Positions 25,748 to 35,460 of a stretch of 64,000 bases of DNA are shown one piece after another (position 1 is the stretch's first letter; every line of letters starts with the position of its first letter). The stretch lies in the NCBI RefSeq assembly GCF_000607165.1, contig NZ_JFZG01000020.1, forward strand, positions 1 to 64,000, given 5' to 3'. The notes below the pieces were generated by a model. The model was not told the origin of the DNA and ran no database searches. It saw only the letters and a program-made list of their open reading frames with translations. Source of the DNA: Ralstonia pickettii (GTDB lineage: Bacteria > Pseudomonadota > Gammaproteobacteria > Burkholderiales > Burkholderiaceae). The translations under genes and the position numbers were made by a program.

Positions 25748-28036
25748 ATGAGTTCGCAATCGCCTCCGCCCTTGTCCGTAGTTGACGACATCGACGCCTC
25801 GCCCGGCATCGGCAGCCACGCTGCCATCCAGTCGCGCGGGGTGTTGCTGTGCCTGTCCGAACCCGATTTACGCATCCACCAGGCGAGTGAAAACCTGCAG
25901 GCCGCGCTGGGTACGCCACTGGCCACTGCGCTGCAGGCCCCCGTCGACCGTGTGATCGGCACCGCCGGCCGCAAGTTGCTGGAGCACGCCCTGGGCACAC
26001 ACAGCATCGACGGCCATCCGCTGTATATCGGCACGCTGCAGACGCCGCACGGCCACGCGCTCGACGCGGTGATGCACCGGCACAAGCGCACTCTGATCTT
26101 GGAGCTGGAACCCGCGGTGCATGCGGCCGACGGCGCGTTTGCATCAATGTACCCGCTGGTGCGCACCTTCATCGCCAGCCTGCAAGCCGTCGGCACGGTC
26201 GATGCGCTGACGGACCTCGCCGCCCGCGAAGTCCGCCGCCTTACCCGCTTTGGCCGCGTCACGATCTACCGCATTGACCGCGATGGCTCCTTGCAGGCAC
26301 TGGCCGAAGCGCGCGACAAGGCCTATGACACGCTGGTGGGCACGCACCTGTCGGACGCCGGCATGACGCCCGAACTGCGCAGCCTGTATAGCCACAACCC
26401 CTTGCGGCTCGTGGCAGACGTCGACGACACGCCGGTGGGGCTGGTGCCCCCGCTGCATCCGTCCACGGGGCGCACGACTGATCTGACGTACGCTGCCTTG
26501 CGCGCGGCGTCCGAGGCGCAGCGCGAAACCATGCGCCGCATGGGCGCGAAGGCCTCGCTCACGCTGGCGCTTACGGTGCGCGGGAACCTGTGGGGCATGA
26601 TCGCATGCCACCATGCGACGCCCTGTTCGTTGTCGTTTGAAGTGCGCACGGCATGTGAACACCTCGCACAGATTCTGTCGCTGCAGATCGAAGCGAAGGA
26701 AGACCGCGCCGAGATCGCCCACCGGCTGGAACTGCGACGCATCCTGGTGCGCCTGCTGGCCGCGATGGCCGATCGCGACCATTTCCACGAAGGCCTGATC
26801 GAACATCCCGCCGATCCGCTGCGCTTTGCCTCGGCCAGCGGCGCCGCCATCGTGCGCCAGGGCGAGTGCGTGCGCATCGGTGCTGCGCCTGACGAAGACA
26901 GCATCGTGCGCCTGACCGAATGGCTGGCCAATGAGCACCCCGGCGAGGTCTTCCACACCGACCGCCTGCCCACCACCTATCCGGACGGCGCCGCGCTGCG
27001 GCCCCAGGCCAGCGGCGTGCTGGCCGTGCAGGTTTCGCAACTGCATCGCCACTACGTGCTGTGGTTCCGCCCCGAAACTCCGCACACCGTACGCTGGGTG
27101 GGCGACGCACCGGAATTGGCCAGCGACCACGCAACCGGGCACATGCTCGGTCGCACGCACCATTGGCAAGAGCAGATCGCGCACACCTCGCGCCCGTGGC
27201 GCACGAGCGAAGTGGAAACTGCCGCGGAGTTCCGCTACGCCGTGCTCAACATCGTGCTGCGCCGCGCAGAAGAAGCCGCGGAGTTGACGAGCGAGCTGCG
27301 CCGCGCCAATCACGAGCTGGAAGCGTTCTCGTATTCCGTTTCACATGACTTGCGCGCCCCGCTGCGACACATTGCCGGCTATGCCGAACTGCTCGACGAG
27401 ATGGAGGGTGAGCACGTCTCGGCGCGCGGGCGGCACTTTCTGCAGACGATCTCGGAGTCGTCGCGCTTTGCGGGCAAGCTGGTCGACGATCTGCTCACCT
27501 TCTCGCAGATGGGCCGGGGCGCGCTTCACCTGACCGATGTCGACCTCGCCCAGCTCGTGCGCGGCGTCGTGCGGGACCTGACGTTAGACCAGGGGCGCCG
27601 CCATATCGAGTGGAACATCGCCGCGTTGCCCGTGGTGCGCGCCGACCCGGCATTCCTGCAACTGGCGATGCGCAATCTGCTCTCCAACGCCATCAAATAC
27701 ACGCGTGACCGTGATCCGGCACGCATCCATATCGACGCCGAACAGACCGACGCAGAAACCATCGTGCGCATTGCCGACAACGGCGTGGGCTTCTCGATGG
27801 AATACGTGGCCAAGCTGTTCGGCGTGTTCCAGCGGCTGCATCGCATGGACGAGTTCGAGGGCACCGGCATCGGCCTGGCCAATGTGCGGCGCATCATCGA
27901 TCGCCATGGCGGCCGCACATGGGCCGAGGGCGAGCTTGACCGCGGCGCGACGTTCTACTTCGCGCTGCCGCGCACGCCCGACCCGCAGGTGGCATCCGGG
28001 GCGGGCCAGCGCACACCCATGACTCGCGATGCCTGA
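25748..28036 (+). CDS. phytochrome-like sensor histidine kinase lacking bilin-binding residues
   Basis: A 762-aa cytoplasmic kinase with bacteriophytochrome order: PAS (about 20-125), GAF (140-315), PHY (330-505), HisKA with the phospho-acceptor His533 in SHDLRAPLR, and an ATPase domain (NLLSNAIKYT, DNGVGFSM, GTGIGLANV). The light-sensing site is degenerate: there is no Cys before the PAS domain and no start codon upstream that could supply one; IQPHG reads IQSRG; the PASDIP loop reads SDAGMT, so the key Asp is Gly205; the first bilin His is Gln258; the tongue PRxSF reads GRTHH (468-472). His288 in ACHH remains. It probably senses something other than red light. A receiver and a hybrid kinase follow. 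Confidence 0.88.
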   Translation: MSSQSPPPLSVVDDIDASPGIGSHAAIQSRGVLLCLSEPDLRIHQASENLQAALGTPLATALQAPVDRVIGTAGRKLLEHALGTHSIDGHPLYIGTLQTPHGHALDAVMHRHKRTLILELEPAVHAADGAFASMYPLVRTFIASLQAVGTVDALTDLAAREVRRLTRFGRVTIYRIDRDGSLQALAEARDKAYDTLVGTHLSDAGMTPELRSLYSHNPLRLVADVDDTPVGLVPPLHPSTGRTTDLTYAALRAASEAQRETMRRMGAKASLTLALTVRGNLWGMIACHHATPCSLSFEVRTACEHLAQILSLQIEAKEDRAEIAHRLELRRILVRLLAAMADRDHFHEGLIEHPADPLRFASASGAAIVRQGECVRIGAAPDEDSIVRLTEWLANEHPGEVFHTDRLPTTYPDGAALRPQASGVLAVQVSQLHRHYVLWFRPETPHTVRWVGDAPELASDHATGHMLGRTHHWQEQIAHTSRPWRTSEVETAAEFRYAVLNIVLRRAEEAAELTSELRRANHELEAFSYSVSHDLRAPLRHIAGYAELLDEMEGEHVSARGRHFLQTISESSRFAGKLVDDLLTFSQMGRGALHLTDVDLAQLVRGVVRDLTLDQGRRHIEWNIAALPVVRADPAFLQLAMRNLLSNAIKYTRDRDPARIHIDAEQTDAETIVRIADNGVGFSMEYVAKLFGVFQRLHRMDEFEGTGIGLANVRRIIDRHGGRTWAEGELDRGATFYFALPRTPDPQVASGAGQRTPMTRDA

Positions 28037-28062
28037 TCGTTCTTTCCACGTTCATTGTCACC

Positions 28063-28530
28063 ATGCTCAAACCCATCCTGCTCGTCGAAGACAACCCAAA
28101 CGACCTCGAGCTGACCTTGCTGGCGTTGGAACGCAGCCAGCTTGCCAACGATGTGGTCGTCACCCGAGACGGCGCTGAAGCGCTGGATTACCTGCACGCG
28201 CGCAATCTTTACGCGCAACGCGTACCGGGCAACCCGGCCGTGGTGCTGCTCGACTTGAAGCTGCCGAAGGTCGACGGCCTGGAAGTGCTGGCCGAGATTC
28301 GCGCCACGCCCGCGCTCAAGAGCCTGCCGGTGGTCATGCTCACCTCGTCGCGCGAAGAAACCGACCTGCTGCGCAGCTACGAGCTGGGCGTCAACGCCTA
28401 TGTGGTCAAACCGGTGGAGTTCCGTGCGTTTGTCGATGCGATTGCCGACCTGGGCGTGTTCTGGGCGGTGCTCAACGAACCGCCGCCCGGCTCCACCCGG
28501 GCGCGCCGCACGTTGCTGCCGGCGAGCTAG
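28063..28530 (+). CDS. single-domain response regulator (Rcp1-like)
   Basis: A 155-aa stand-alone receiver. Acidic pocket residues are in LVEDNPND, the phospho-acceptor is Asp64 in LLDLKLPKVDG, and the conserved Thr/Ser and Lys116 are in MLTSSREE and VVKPVEF. The extra loop after helix 2 and the C-terminal extension are typical of the small receivers that partner phytochrome kinases. It starts 26 bp after the kinase, so it is the likely phospho-partner. There is no output domain. Confidence 0.88.
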   Translation: MLKPILLVEDNPNDLELTLLALERSQLANDVVVTRDGAEALDYLHARNLYAQRVPGNPAVVLLDLKLPKVDGLEVLAEIRATPALKSLPVVMLTSSREETDLLRSYELGVNAYVVKPVEFRAFVDAIADLGVFWAVLNEPPPGSTRARRTLLPAS

Positions 28531-28556
28531 CCGCCCCATCCGGAGCATTCGCCCCC

Positions 28557-30515
28557 ATGCCCAATCTGCAACTGCTGCTAGTCGAAGACAATCCGCTCGA
28601 CGCAGAACTGACGCGCGCACGGCTGGAAACCGCCAACCTACAGGCCGACACCACGCTGGTCGACAACGAGTCCGACTTCATCGCCCAGCTCAGCACACGG
28701 ACCTTCGACGCCATCCTGGCCGACTACATGCTGCCGCAGTTCACGGGTGCGGAAGCGCTCGACATTGCGCGTCGCATGGCGCCGCAAACGCCGTTCATCT
28801 TCGTATCGGGTGCACTGGGCGAAGAGCACGCGGTGGACATGCTCAAGCGCGGCGCCACCGATTACGTCATCAAGCAGCGCCTGCAGCGCCTGCCCGTGGT
28901 GCTGTTGCGCGCGCTGGCCGAAGCCGCCGAACGCCGCCAGCGCATCGCTGCCGAAGCGGCCCTGCGCGAGGCGGAAACGCACTTTCGCCTGCTGATCAAC
29001 GCGCTCAAGGAGCACGCTGTGCTCTCGCTAGACCCGCAGGGCATCGTGCGCACCTGGAACGCGGCGTCGCGCAGCATTCTCGGCTATGCGCGCGAGGACA
29101 TCCTCGGCAAGTCGGCCGAGATTCTGTATCCGCAGGCTGCGCGCGAGGCCGGTGAATTCCAGCGCAAGCTCGAACGCGCGCGCCGCGAAGGCAGCCTCAC
29201 CGACGACCGCTGGATGCTGCGCAAGGACGGCACGCCGTTCTACGCATCGAGCGTGGTCACCGCCATCCACAACGAGACCGGGCAACTGGTCGGCTTCTCC
29301 AAGATCATCCGCGACTCCACGGAAGAGCGCATCGCGGCCGACGCCCTGCGCCGTGCAAAGGAAGAAGCCGAGACCGCCAATCACGCCAAGGACCACTTCC
29401 TGGCCGTGCTCTCGCACGAACTGCGCACGCCACTCACGCCAATCCTGACCGCCGTGCATCTGCTGGAACTGCGCCAGGATTTGCCAGCGTATGTGGTCGC
29501 ACAGCTCGAAGTCGTGCGCCGCAATGCCGAGCTGGAAGCGCGCCTGATCGACGACCTGCTCGACATCACCGGCATTGCACGCGGCAAGCTGGCGGTGAGC
29601 TTTGCGCTGGTCGATTTGTATCCGCTGCTGGAGAGCACGCTGGAGATGTCGCGCAACGACATGCAGGCCAAGCGGCTGTCGCTCAAGACGCGCTTCGAGG
29701 CGGGCCGCAGCCGGCTGTATGCCGACGGCGCACGCATCCAGCAGGTGATCTGGAACCTGGTACGCAACGCCGTCAAGTTCACGCCAGAAGGCGGCGCCAT
29801 TGAGGTGCGCGTCTGGAACCCGTCGCCCGCCACCGTGGCCGTGGCGGTGAAGGACAACGGCATCGGCATTGAGCTCGACGCACTGCCGCGTATCTTCTCG
29901 GCGTTCGAGCAGGCCGATGCATCGATCACGCAGCGCTTTGGCGGGCTGGGCCTAGGTCTGGCGATTGCCTACGCGCTGGTGCAGAAGCATGAAGGCTCGC
30001 TGATTGCCGAGAGCGCCGGCCGCCACGAGGGTGCCACATTCACGCTCACTCTGCCCCTGGCCACCGAGATGGTGCAGCTCGAGACACCGCCCTCGCCGCC
30101 CTCGCCACGCGCCCAACCGACGCGCGGCCTGCACGTACTGCTGGTGGAAGACAACGCCGATACAGCCGAAGCCATGTCGCAGATGCTGGAAATCCTCGGC
30201 CACAGCGTCGCCGTAGCCAATGGCGCCCGCACGGCCATGCAAGCCGCTGAATCTGGCACGTTCGATCTGCTGATCAGCGATATTGGTCTGCCAGACGGCA
30301 GCGGCCTGGACGTGGTGCGAGTTTTTGCCGAGCGGCAAGCCGCACCGTCGATTGCGATTACGGGCTACGGCATGGAAGAAGACATCGCCCGCTGCCGCGA
30401 CGCGGGCTTTACGGATCACCTGACCAAACCCGTGGACTTCAAGCGGCTGGAAACGCTGATGGCCGGCTATCTGGCCGCGCGCGATGCGCGCACTGCCGGC
30501 CTGGGCGCGGGCTGA
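28557..30515 (+). CDS. hybrid sensor histidine kinase (REC-PAS-HK-REC)
   Basis: A 652-aa soluble protein. Domains in order: receiver 1 (about 3-120, Asp56 in ILADYMLP), PAS (140-260, with GIVRTWNAASRSILGYAREDILGK split across 162-185), HisKA (His287 in LSHELRTPL), ATPase (NLVRNAVKFT, DNGIGIE, FGGLGLGLAIA) and receiver 2 (525-640, Asp575 in LISDIGLPDGSG). There is no transmembrane segment. It starts 26 bp after the single receiver. Receiver 1 at the N-terminus could take input from the phytochrome-like kinase, making the three genes one relay; that wiring is inferred. Confidence 0.88.
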   Translation: MPNLQLLLVEDNPLDAELTRARLETANLQADTTLVDNESDFIAQLSTRTFDAILADYMLPQFTGAEALDIARRMAPQTPFIFVSGALGEEHAVDMLKRGATDYVIKQRLQRLPVVLLRALAEAAERRQRIAAEAALREAETHFRLLINALKEHAVLSLDPQGIVRTWNAASRSILGYAREDILGKSAEILYPQAAREAGEFQRKLERARREGSLTDDRWMLRKDGTPFYASSVVTAIHNETGQLVGFSKIIRDSTEERIAADALRRAKEEAETANHAKDHFLAVLSHELRTPLTPILTAVHLLELRQDLPAYVVAQLEVVRRNAELEARLIDDLLDITGIARGKLAVSFALVDLYPLLESTLEMSRNDMQAKRLSLKTRFEAGRSRLYADGARIQQVIWNLVRNAVKFTPEGGAIEVRVWNPSPATVAVAVKDNGIGIELDALPRIFSAFEQADASITQRFGGLGLGLAIAYALVQKHEGSLIAESAGRHEGATFTLTLPLATEMVQLETPPSPPSPRAQPTRGLHVLLVEDNADTAEAMSQMLEILGHSVAVANGARTAMQAAESGTFDLLISDIGLPDGSGLDVVRVFAERQAAPSIAITGYGMEEDIARCRDAGFTDHLTKPVDFKRLETLMAGYLAARDARTAGLGAG

Positions 30516-30546
30516 ACCGCGCCAGAATGCCGCAGGACACTCGCCC

Positions 30547-30789
30547 CTAGCGGCGCAACAGGCCCCACGCGGCGGGCAGCAGCATGGCGCCCACTACGGC
30601 GGCCGTCCAGGCCATGATCTGCCCATCGGCATAGAGGTGGGCAAACTGGCCGCTGTAGTAACCGAACAACGCGCCAATCCCGCCCGTCGCCAGCGCAGCC
30701 CCCCACCCCAGGCGTTTGCCTGCGGGATGCAACCAACGCGCCGCGACGCCCACCGCCAGCCCGATCCACAGCGGCCCGATCCACCCCAT
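30547..30789 (-). CDS. small membrane protein, GlsB/YeaQ/YmgE-like
   Basis: An 80-aa hydrophobic protein with three helices: GPLWIGLAVGVAARWL, the Gly-rich GWGAALATGGIGALFGYYSG and MAWTAAVVGAMLLPAAW. The Gly pattern and length resemble the transglycosylase-associated (GlsB/YeaQ) family, whose role is unclear. The ATG at 30789 was chosen; a longer frame upstream is basic and unlikely to be translated. It is convergent with the hybrid kinase gene. Confidence 0.65.
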   Translation of the reverse strand: MGWIGPLWIGLAVGVAARWLHPAGKRLGWGAALATGGIGALFGYYSGQFAHLYADGQIMAWTAAVVGAMLLPAAWGLLRR

Positions 30790-30957
30790 GCCTGTTCTCC
30801 GTATTGCCCTTGAGCGATTCAACTGGACGCGTACCTTAGCGCAGGACGCTGCAGAAGGCCACGCTGACCCACCGCGCGGCGCGTGACGAATAACCGACAT
30901 TCATTCACACACACCACCAGATTTGACCTGGGTCCTGCTCATCCGGGGGCCGGGCGT

Positions 30958-30963
30958 TATAAT
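30958..30963 (+). promoter_or_regulatory. candidate -10 box for hemA
   Basis: A perfect TATAAT 49 bp before the hemA ATG. A TTGACC at 30923-30928 is too far (29 bp) to be its -35 box, and the hexamer at 17 bp is poor, so the promoter may need an activator or be weak. Confidence 0.4.
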
Positions 30964-31011
30964 CCAGAGTGCTCAAAATTCGTGCCGTCCCCATTTAACC
31001 GGCCGCCCCAC

Positions 31012-32319
31012 ATGCAGTTGCTGACGCTCGGAATCAACCACCACACTGCGCCGCTTTCCCTGCGCGAGAAGGTGGCGTTTCCGCTCGAGCAGCTCAAGCC
31101 CGCGCTGGGCACGCTGCGCCAGCACCTGCCGCACCTCAGAAGCACGGCCGAAGCTGCCATCCTTTCCACCTGTAATCGCACTGAAATCTACTGCGCCACC
31201 GACGGCAACTTGCCCGAGCAGACCGCGCACGAGCATGCGATTCGCTGGCTGGCACAGCACCACAACATCGATCCCGGCGAACTCGCGCCCCATGTGTATT
31301 CGCTCGGGCAATCGCTCGCGGTGCGCCACGCGTTTCGCGTGGCCAGCGGGCTCGATTCCATGGTGCTGGGTGAGACGCAGATCCTTGGCCAGATGAAAGA
31401 CGCCGTGCGCACCGCCACCGAAGCGGGCGCCCTGGGCACGTACCTGAATCAGCTATTCCAGCGCACCTTTGCGGTGGCCAAGGAAGTGCGCGGCACGACA
31501 GAGATCGGCGCGCATTCCGTGTCGATGGCCGCTGCCGCTGTACGCCTGGCGCAACGCATCTTCGAATCGATCGCCGATCAGCGCGTATTGTTCATCGGCG
31601 CCGGTGAGATGATCGAGCTGTGCGCCACGCACTTCGCCGCGCAGACGCCACGCGAGGTGGTGATCGCCAACCGCACGCTGGAACGCGGCGAGAAGCTCGC
31701 CGAATCGCTGTCGAACCAGGGCCTGAACGCCCGCGCCGTGCGCCTGGCCGAACTGCCGACCAAGCTCGCTGAGTTCGACATCGTTGTTTCGTGCACCGCC
31801 AGCACGCTGCCCATCATCGGCCTGGGTGCCGTGGAGCGCGCCATCAAGCAGCGCCGCCACCGCCCGATGTTCATGGTCGACCTGGCCGTGCCGCGTGACA
31901 TCGAACCCGAAGTCGCGCGTCTGTCCGACGTATTCCTCTACACCGTGGACGACCTGGGCGCCATCGTGCGCGAAGGCAACGCGCTGCGGCAGGCCGCCGT
32001 GGCGCAGGCCGAAGCCATCATCGACACGCGCGTGCTGAACTTCATGCACTGGCTCGATGCGCGCAGCGTGGTGCCCATCATCCGCGATCTGCATGCGCAG
32101 GCCGAAACGCTGCGCCAGGGTGAACTGGAACGCGCCCAGCGCATGCTTGCGCGCGGCGATGATCCGGCGCTGGTGCTCGAAGCGCTGTCGCAAGCGCTGA
32201 CCAAGAAATTCCTCCACGGCCCGACGCATGCGCTCAACCACACGCAGGGCGAAGGCCGCGAACAGCTCATCGACCTGCTGCCGGCGTTGTTCCGCCAGTC
32301 CAGCCACTCCGAGCGCTAG
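31012..32319 (+). CDS. hemA: glutamyl-tRNA reductase
   Basis: A 435-aa enzyme that reduces glutamyl-tRNA(Glu) to glutamate-1-semialdehyde, the first committed step of tetrapyrrole synthesis. The catalytic cysteine is in [11 protein letters not shown] (about residue 50), followed by [13 protein letters not shown], the NADPH fold [12 protein letters not shown] and a C-terminal dimerisation helix. The start [14 protein letters not shown] is family-typical. It begins the conserved order hemA-prfA-prmC, with 108 bp to prfA. Confidence 0.96.
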   Translation: MQLLTLGINHHTAPLSLREKVAFPLEQLKPALGTLRQHLPHLRSTAEAAILSTCNRTEIYCATDGNLPEQTAHEHAIRWLAQHHNIDPGELAPHVYSLGQSLAVRHAFRVASGLDSMVLGETQILGQMKDAVRTATEAGALGTYLNQLFQRTFAVAKEVRGTTEIGAHSVSMAAAAVRLAQRIFESIADQRVLFIGAGEMIELCATHFAAQTPREVVIANRTLERGEKLAESLSNQGLNARAVRLAELPTKLAEFDIVVSCTASTLPIIGLGAVERAIKQRRHRPMFMVDLAVPRDIEPEVARLSDVFLYTVDDLGAIVREGNALRQAAVAQAEAIIDTRVLNFMHWLDARSVVPIIRDLHAQAETLRQGELERAQRMLARGDDPALVLEALSQALTKKFLHGPTHALNHTQGEGREQLIDLLPALFRQSSHSER

Positions 32320-32427
32320 CGGCCAGCGCATCACACGCGCGCCGCATGTTTTCACTCCGGCACGCAACTTCTGGCGCGGTATCATGCGCCGCCTTCGCTT
32401 CCAGCGTTTCCCACCGCGACTGCCCGA

Positions 32428-33510
32428 ATGAAGCCCAGCATGCTGTCCAAGCTCGACCAACTGGCCGAGCGCATCGTCGAAATCAACGCGCTGCTCGCGC
32501 GTGAAGACGCCACCGCCAACCTCGACCAATACCGCAAGCTCACGCGCGAGCACGCCGAGCTGGAGCCCGTGGTCGCACAATTTGCCGCGTGGAAGCAGGC
32601 CGAGGAAGACATCGCCACCGCGCAGGAACTGGCGGCCGATCCGGACATGAAGGCGTTTGCCGAAGACGAACTCCGCGCCGCGCGTGAGCGCATGGAATCC
32701 CTCGAAGGCGAGCTGCAACGCCTGCTGCTGCCCAAAGACCCGAACGACCATCGCAACATCTTCGTGGAAATCCGCGCCGGGACGGGCGGCGATGAATCCG
32801 CACTCTTTGCCGGCGACTTGCTGCGCATGTACACGCGCTACGCCGAACGGCAGCGCTGGCAGGTGGAGATCGTGAGCGAATCGCCGTCGGACTTGGGCGG
32901 CTACAAGGAAGTGATTGCGCGGCTGGTGGGCGAAGGCGCGTACTCGCGCCTGAAGTTCGAATCTGGCGGCCACCGCGTGCAGCGCGTGCCGGCCACCGAG
33001 GCGCAGGGGCGCATCCATACGTCGGCCTGCACCGTGGCGGTCATGCCGGAAGCCGATGCGCTGGCCGACATCCAGATCAACCCGGCGGATTTGCGCATCG
33101 ATACATTCCGCGCATCCGGCGCGGGCGGCCAACACATCAACAAGACGGATTCCGCCGTGCGCATTACCCACTTGCCGACCGGTCTGGTGGTGGAATGCCA
33201 GGATGACCGCAGCCAGCACCGCAACAAAGACCGCGCCATGCAAGTCCTGGCTGCGCGCCTGAAGGATCGCCAGGAGCGCGAAGCGCAAGCCAAGGAAGCC
33301 AGCGCCCGCAAGAGCCTGATAGGCTCGGGCGACCGCTCCGACCGCATCCGCACGTACAACTTCCCGCAAGGCCGCGTGACCGATCACCGCATCAACCTGA
33401 CGCTGTACAAGATCGACGCGATCATGGACGGCGACATCGACGAACTTGTGGGCGCATTGGCGGCCGAGCATCAGGCGGAACAACTCGCAGCGCTGGGCGA
33501 AGACGCCTGA
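32428..33510 (+). CDS. prfA: peptide chain release factor 1
   Basis: A 360-aa class I release factor reading UAA and UAG. The peptidyl-tRNA hydrolysis motif is [18 protein letters not shown] (GGQ), preceded by [20 protein letters not shown]; the C-terminal [16 protein letters not shown] is also conserved. Length is normal. The GGQ glutamine is the substrate of the PrmC methylase encoded just downstream, beyond one small lipoprotein gene. Confidence 0.97.
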   Translation: MKPSMLSKLDQLAERIVEINALLAREDATANLDQYRKLTREHAELEPVVAQFAAWKQAEEDIATAQELAADPDMKAFAEDELRAARERMESLEGELQRLLLPKDPNDHRNIFVEIRAGTGGDESALFAGDLLRMYTRYAERQRWQVEIVSESPSDLGGYKEVIARLVGEGAYSRLKFESGGHRVQRVPATEAQGRIHTSACTVAVMPEADALADIQINPADLRIDTFRASGAGGQHINKTDSAVRITHLPTGLVVECQDDRSQHRNKDRAMQVLAARLKDRQEREAQAKEASARKSLIGSGDRSDRIRTYNFPQGRVTDHRINLTLYKIDAIMDGDIDELVGALAAEHQAEQLAALGEDA

Positions 33511-33692
33511 TCGCCCAATCGTTAAAAAAGCGCGCCTGCCGTAACATCCGCTTGCGTTTGATACAGCTTTGCGCGATGGCGCGCCGGCCTCGCGTTCCTA
33601 TAATCGATCTCGATCACGCCGAGTGCATCGCCGGTCGCATCCGGCAAGCACTCACCAACAAGCGCGGCAACATCACGATTAGGAGAATCGCA

Positions 33693-34061
33693 ATGCGTAC
33701 CCAACTGCTGGCCATCACTGTCGCCACCTCCCTCGCACTCGGTCTGGCCGCCTGCGGCAAGAAAGACGACGCCACCGACCAAGCCGCCAAGAGCGCGATG
33801 GAGCAATCGAAGGACGCCGCCAAACAGGCGCTCGACAACGCCGGCACCGCCGTGAGCAAGGCCGCCGACGCCGCCAAGGTGGAACTTTCACAAGCGGCGT
33901 CGGATGCGCAGGTCTCTGCATCGGGCGCGCTGGCCCAGGCCAAGGATGCCGCCAAAACCGCGGCCGACAAGACGGCCGATGCCGCCAAGGTTGCAGCCGA
34001 CAAAACCGCTGACGCCACGAAGGAAGCGGCCAACAAGGTCAAGGACGCGACCAAGCAATAA
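33693..34061 (+). CDS. Ala/Lys-rich lipoprotein with LEA-like 11-residue repeats
   Basis: A 122-aa lipoprotein with lipobox LGLAAC (Cys21) and a mature part almost entirely Ala, Lys, Asp and Thr. Residues 85-117 are three consecutive 11-mers, DAAKTAADKTA, DAAKVAADKTA and DATKEAANKVK, a pattern like group-3 LEA and apolipophorin-like stress proteins that form amphipathic helices. A strong AGGAGAA site precedes the ATG; TATAAT at 33599-33604 may be the -10 box; a terminator follows. It has its own transcription unit between prfA and prmC. Function is unknown; an envelope stress role is inferred. Confidence 0.8.
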   Translation: MRTQLLAITVATSLALGLAACGKKDDATDQAAKSAMEQSKDAAKQALDNAGTAVSKAADAAKVELSQAASDAQVSASGALAQAKDAAKTAADKTADAAKVAADKTADATKEAANKVKDATKQ

Positions 34062-34089
34062 ACGCTGCTTAACCGCACCGACCCGCTCG

Positions 34090-34126
34090 CGGGCCCGCGC
34101 CACTTCGGCCGGGCCCGTGTTATTTT
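34090..34126 (+). terminator. terminator after LEA-like lipoprotein gene
   Basis: A long GC stem GGGCCCG (34091-34097) with CGGGCCC (34110-34116), extended inside by GCC/GGC around ACTTC, followed by TGTTATTTT. It separates the lipoprotein unit from prmC. Confidence 0.75.
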
Positions 34127-34158
34127 GTGCGCCCGATCTTCGCTGCTAGCCTGTTGCC

Positions 34159-35061
34159 GTGTCGTCTGCTCCCGTCATTTCGCCCGAAACCCTGGCTCGC
34201 GTGTCCGACGCGCTGGCAGTGCTGGCAGGCGCCGGCTTGCCTGCGCTGGAAGCACGGATGCTGGTCTCGCACGTGACAGGCCTGTCGCGCGTGCAACTCA
34301 TCACGCAAGACACCTGCGCCATCGACGTAACGGCGCGCACGCGGATCAGCGAACTCGCCACACGCCGGCTGGCTGGCGAGCCGATGGCCTATCTGCTGGG
34401 CGAACGTGAATTCTTCGGCCGCACGTTCAAGGTGACGCCAGCCGTGCTGATTCCGCGGCCCGATACTGAATTGCTGGTCGAACAGGCGCTGGACCGTCTG
34501 GAAGAACACGATGCGCCGGCCGTGCTCGACATGGGCACGGGCAGCGGCATCATCGCCATCACGATTGCGCTGGCGCGGCGCGACGCGCGCGTATGGGCCA
34601 CCGACGCCTCCTCCGACGCGCTGGCCGTGGCGATCGACAACGCCAAGGCGCTCGGTGCCGCCAACGTCCAGGCTGCGCTGGGCGACTGGTACAGCGCGCT
34701 GGCCGAAGCCGATGCGCCGGCCGCCTTCGACTTGATCGCCAGCAACCCGCCCTACATCGCCGCCACCGACGCGCACCTCGACCAAGGCGACCTGCGCTTC
34801 GAGCCCGCCAGCGCCCTCACTGACCACGATGACGGCCTGCGCCACCTGCGCAGCATCGTCGCAGGGGCGCCTGCGCGGCTCGTCTCCGGCGGCTGGCTGC
34901 TGCTTGAACACGGCTACGACCAAGGCGAACCTGTGCGTGCGCTGCTGGGCGGCGCGGGCTTCGCCAACGTCTTCACGGCGCAAGACCTGGCCGGCCACGA
35001 CCGCTGTAGCGGCGGGCAATGGCTGGATCAAAACGCCGGTGCGCGTTCCTCGCTAAAATAG
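34159..35061 (+). CDS. prmC: peptide chain release factor N5-glutamine methyltransferase
   Basis: A 300-aa methylase that modifies the GGQ glutamine of release factors using S-adenosylmethionine. The N-terminal helical domain is followed by PRPDTELLVEQAL, the SAM loop VLDMGTGSGIIAITIAL and the catalytic NPPY in IASNPPYIAATD. The start is GTG. TAAAAT overlapping its end (35054-35059) may serve the next gene, grxD. Confidence 0.95.
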   Translation: MSSAPVISPETLARVSDALAVLAGAGLPALEARMLVSHVTGLSRVQLITQDTCAIDVTARTRISELATRRLAGEPMAYLLGEREFFGRTFKVTPAVLIPRPDTELLVEQALDRLEEHDAPAVLDMGTGSGIIAITIALARRDARVWATDASSDALAVAIDNAKALGAANVQAALGDWYSALAEADAPAAFDLIASNPPYIAATDAHLDQGDLRFEPASALTDHDDGLRHLRSIVAGAPARLVSGGWLLLEHGYDQGEPVRALLGGAGFANVFTAQDLAGHDRCSGGQWLDQNAGARSSLK

Positions 35062-35129
35062 ACAGGTTTTCCAATGTGGATGTCAGCTCGGACACCCAGC
35101 TGCCGCCCCTCACCAAATCGAGTCTCCCC

Positions 35130-35441
35130 ATGAGCACCACGCACGAAAAGATCGACCAGATCGTCAAAGGCCACCCCGTCGTCCTCTTCATGAAGGGCAC
35201 GGCGCAATTTCCGATGTGCGGCTTCTCGGGTCGCGCCATCCAGATCCTGAAGGCCTGCGGCGTAGACCGGCCGCACACCGTCAACGTGCTGGAAGACGAT
35301 GAAATCCGCCAGGGCATCAAGGACTACGCCAACTGGCCGACCATTCCGCAGCTCTACGTCAAGGGCGAATTCATCGGCGGTTCGGACATCATGATGGAGA
35401 TGTACCAGAGCGGCGAACTGCAGCCGCTGCTGGCTGCTTGA
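35130..35441 (+). CDS. grxD: monothiol glutaredoxin (CGFS type)
   Basis: A 103-aa glutaredoxin with the CGFS active site in FPMCGFSGRAIQ, the WPTIPQLYVKGEFIGG cis-Pro/glutathione segment and GGSDIMMEM. Grx4/GrxD proteins carry and deliver 2Fe-2S clusters, usually with BolA. The start MSTTHEKID gives the standard length; the longer open frame upstream overlaps prmC. Confidence 0.95.
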   Translation: MSTTHEKIDQIVKGHPVVLFMKGTAQFPMCGFSGRAIQILKACGVDRPHTVNVLEDDEIRQGIKDYANWPTIPQLYVKGEFIGGSDIMMEMYQSGELQPLLAA

Positions 35442-35460
35442 GCTCCGTTCTCGTTTCAGC

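Noticed and set aside
31453-33483. 676-codon open frame on the minus strand
   Set aside because: Antisense to hemA and prfA, both clear genes; no motif or ribosome site.
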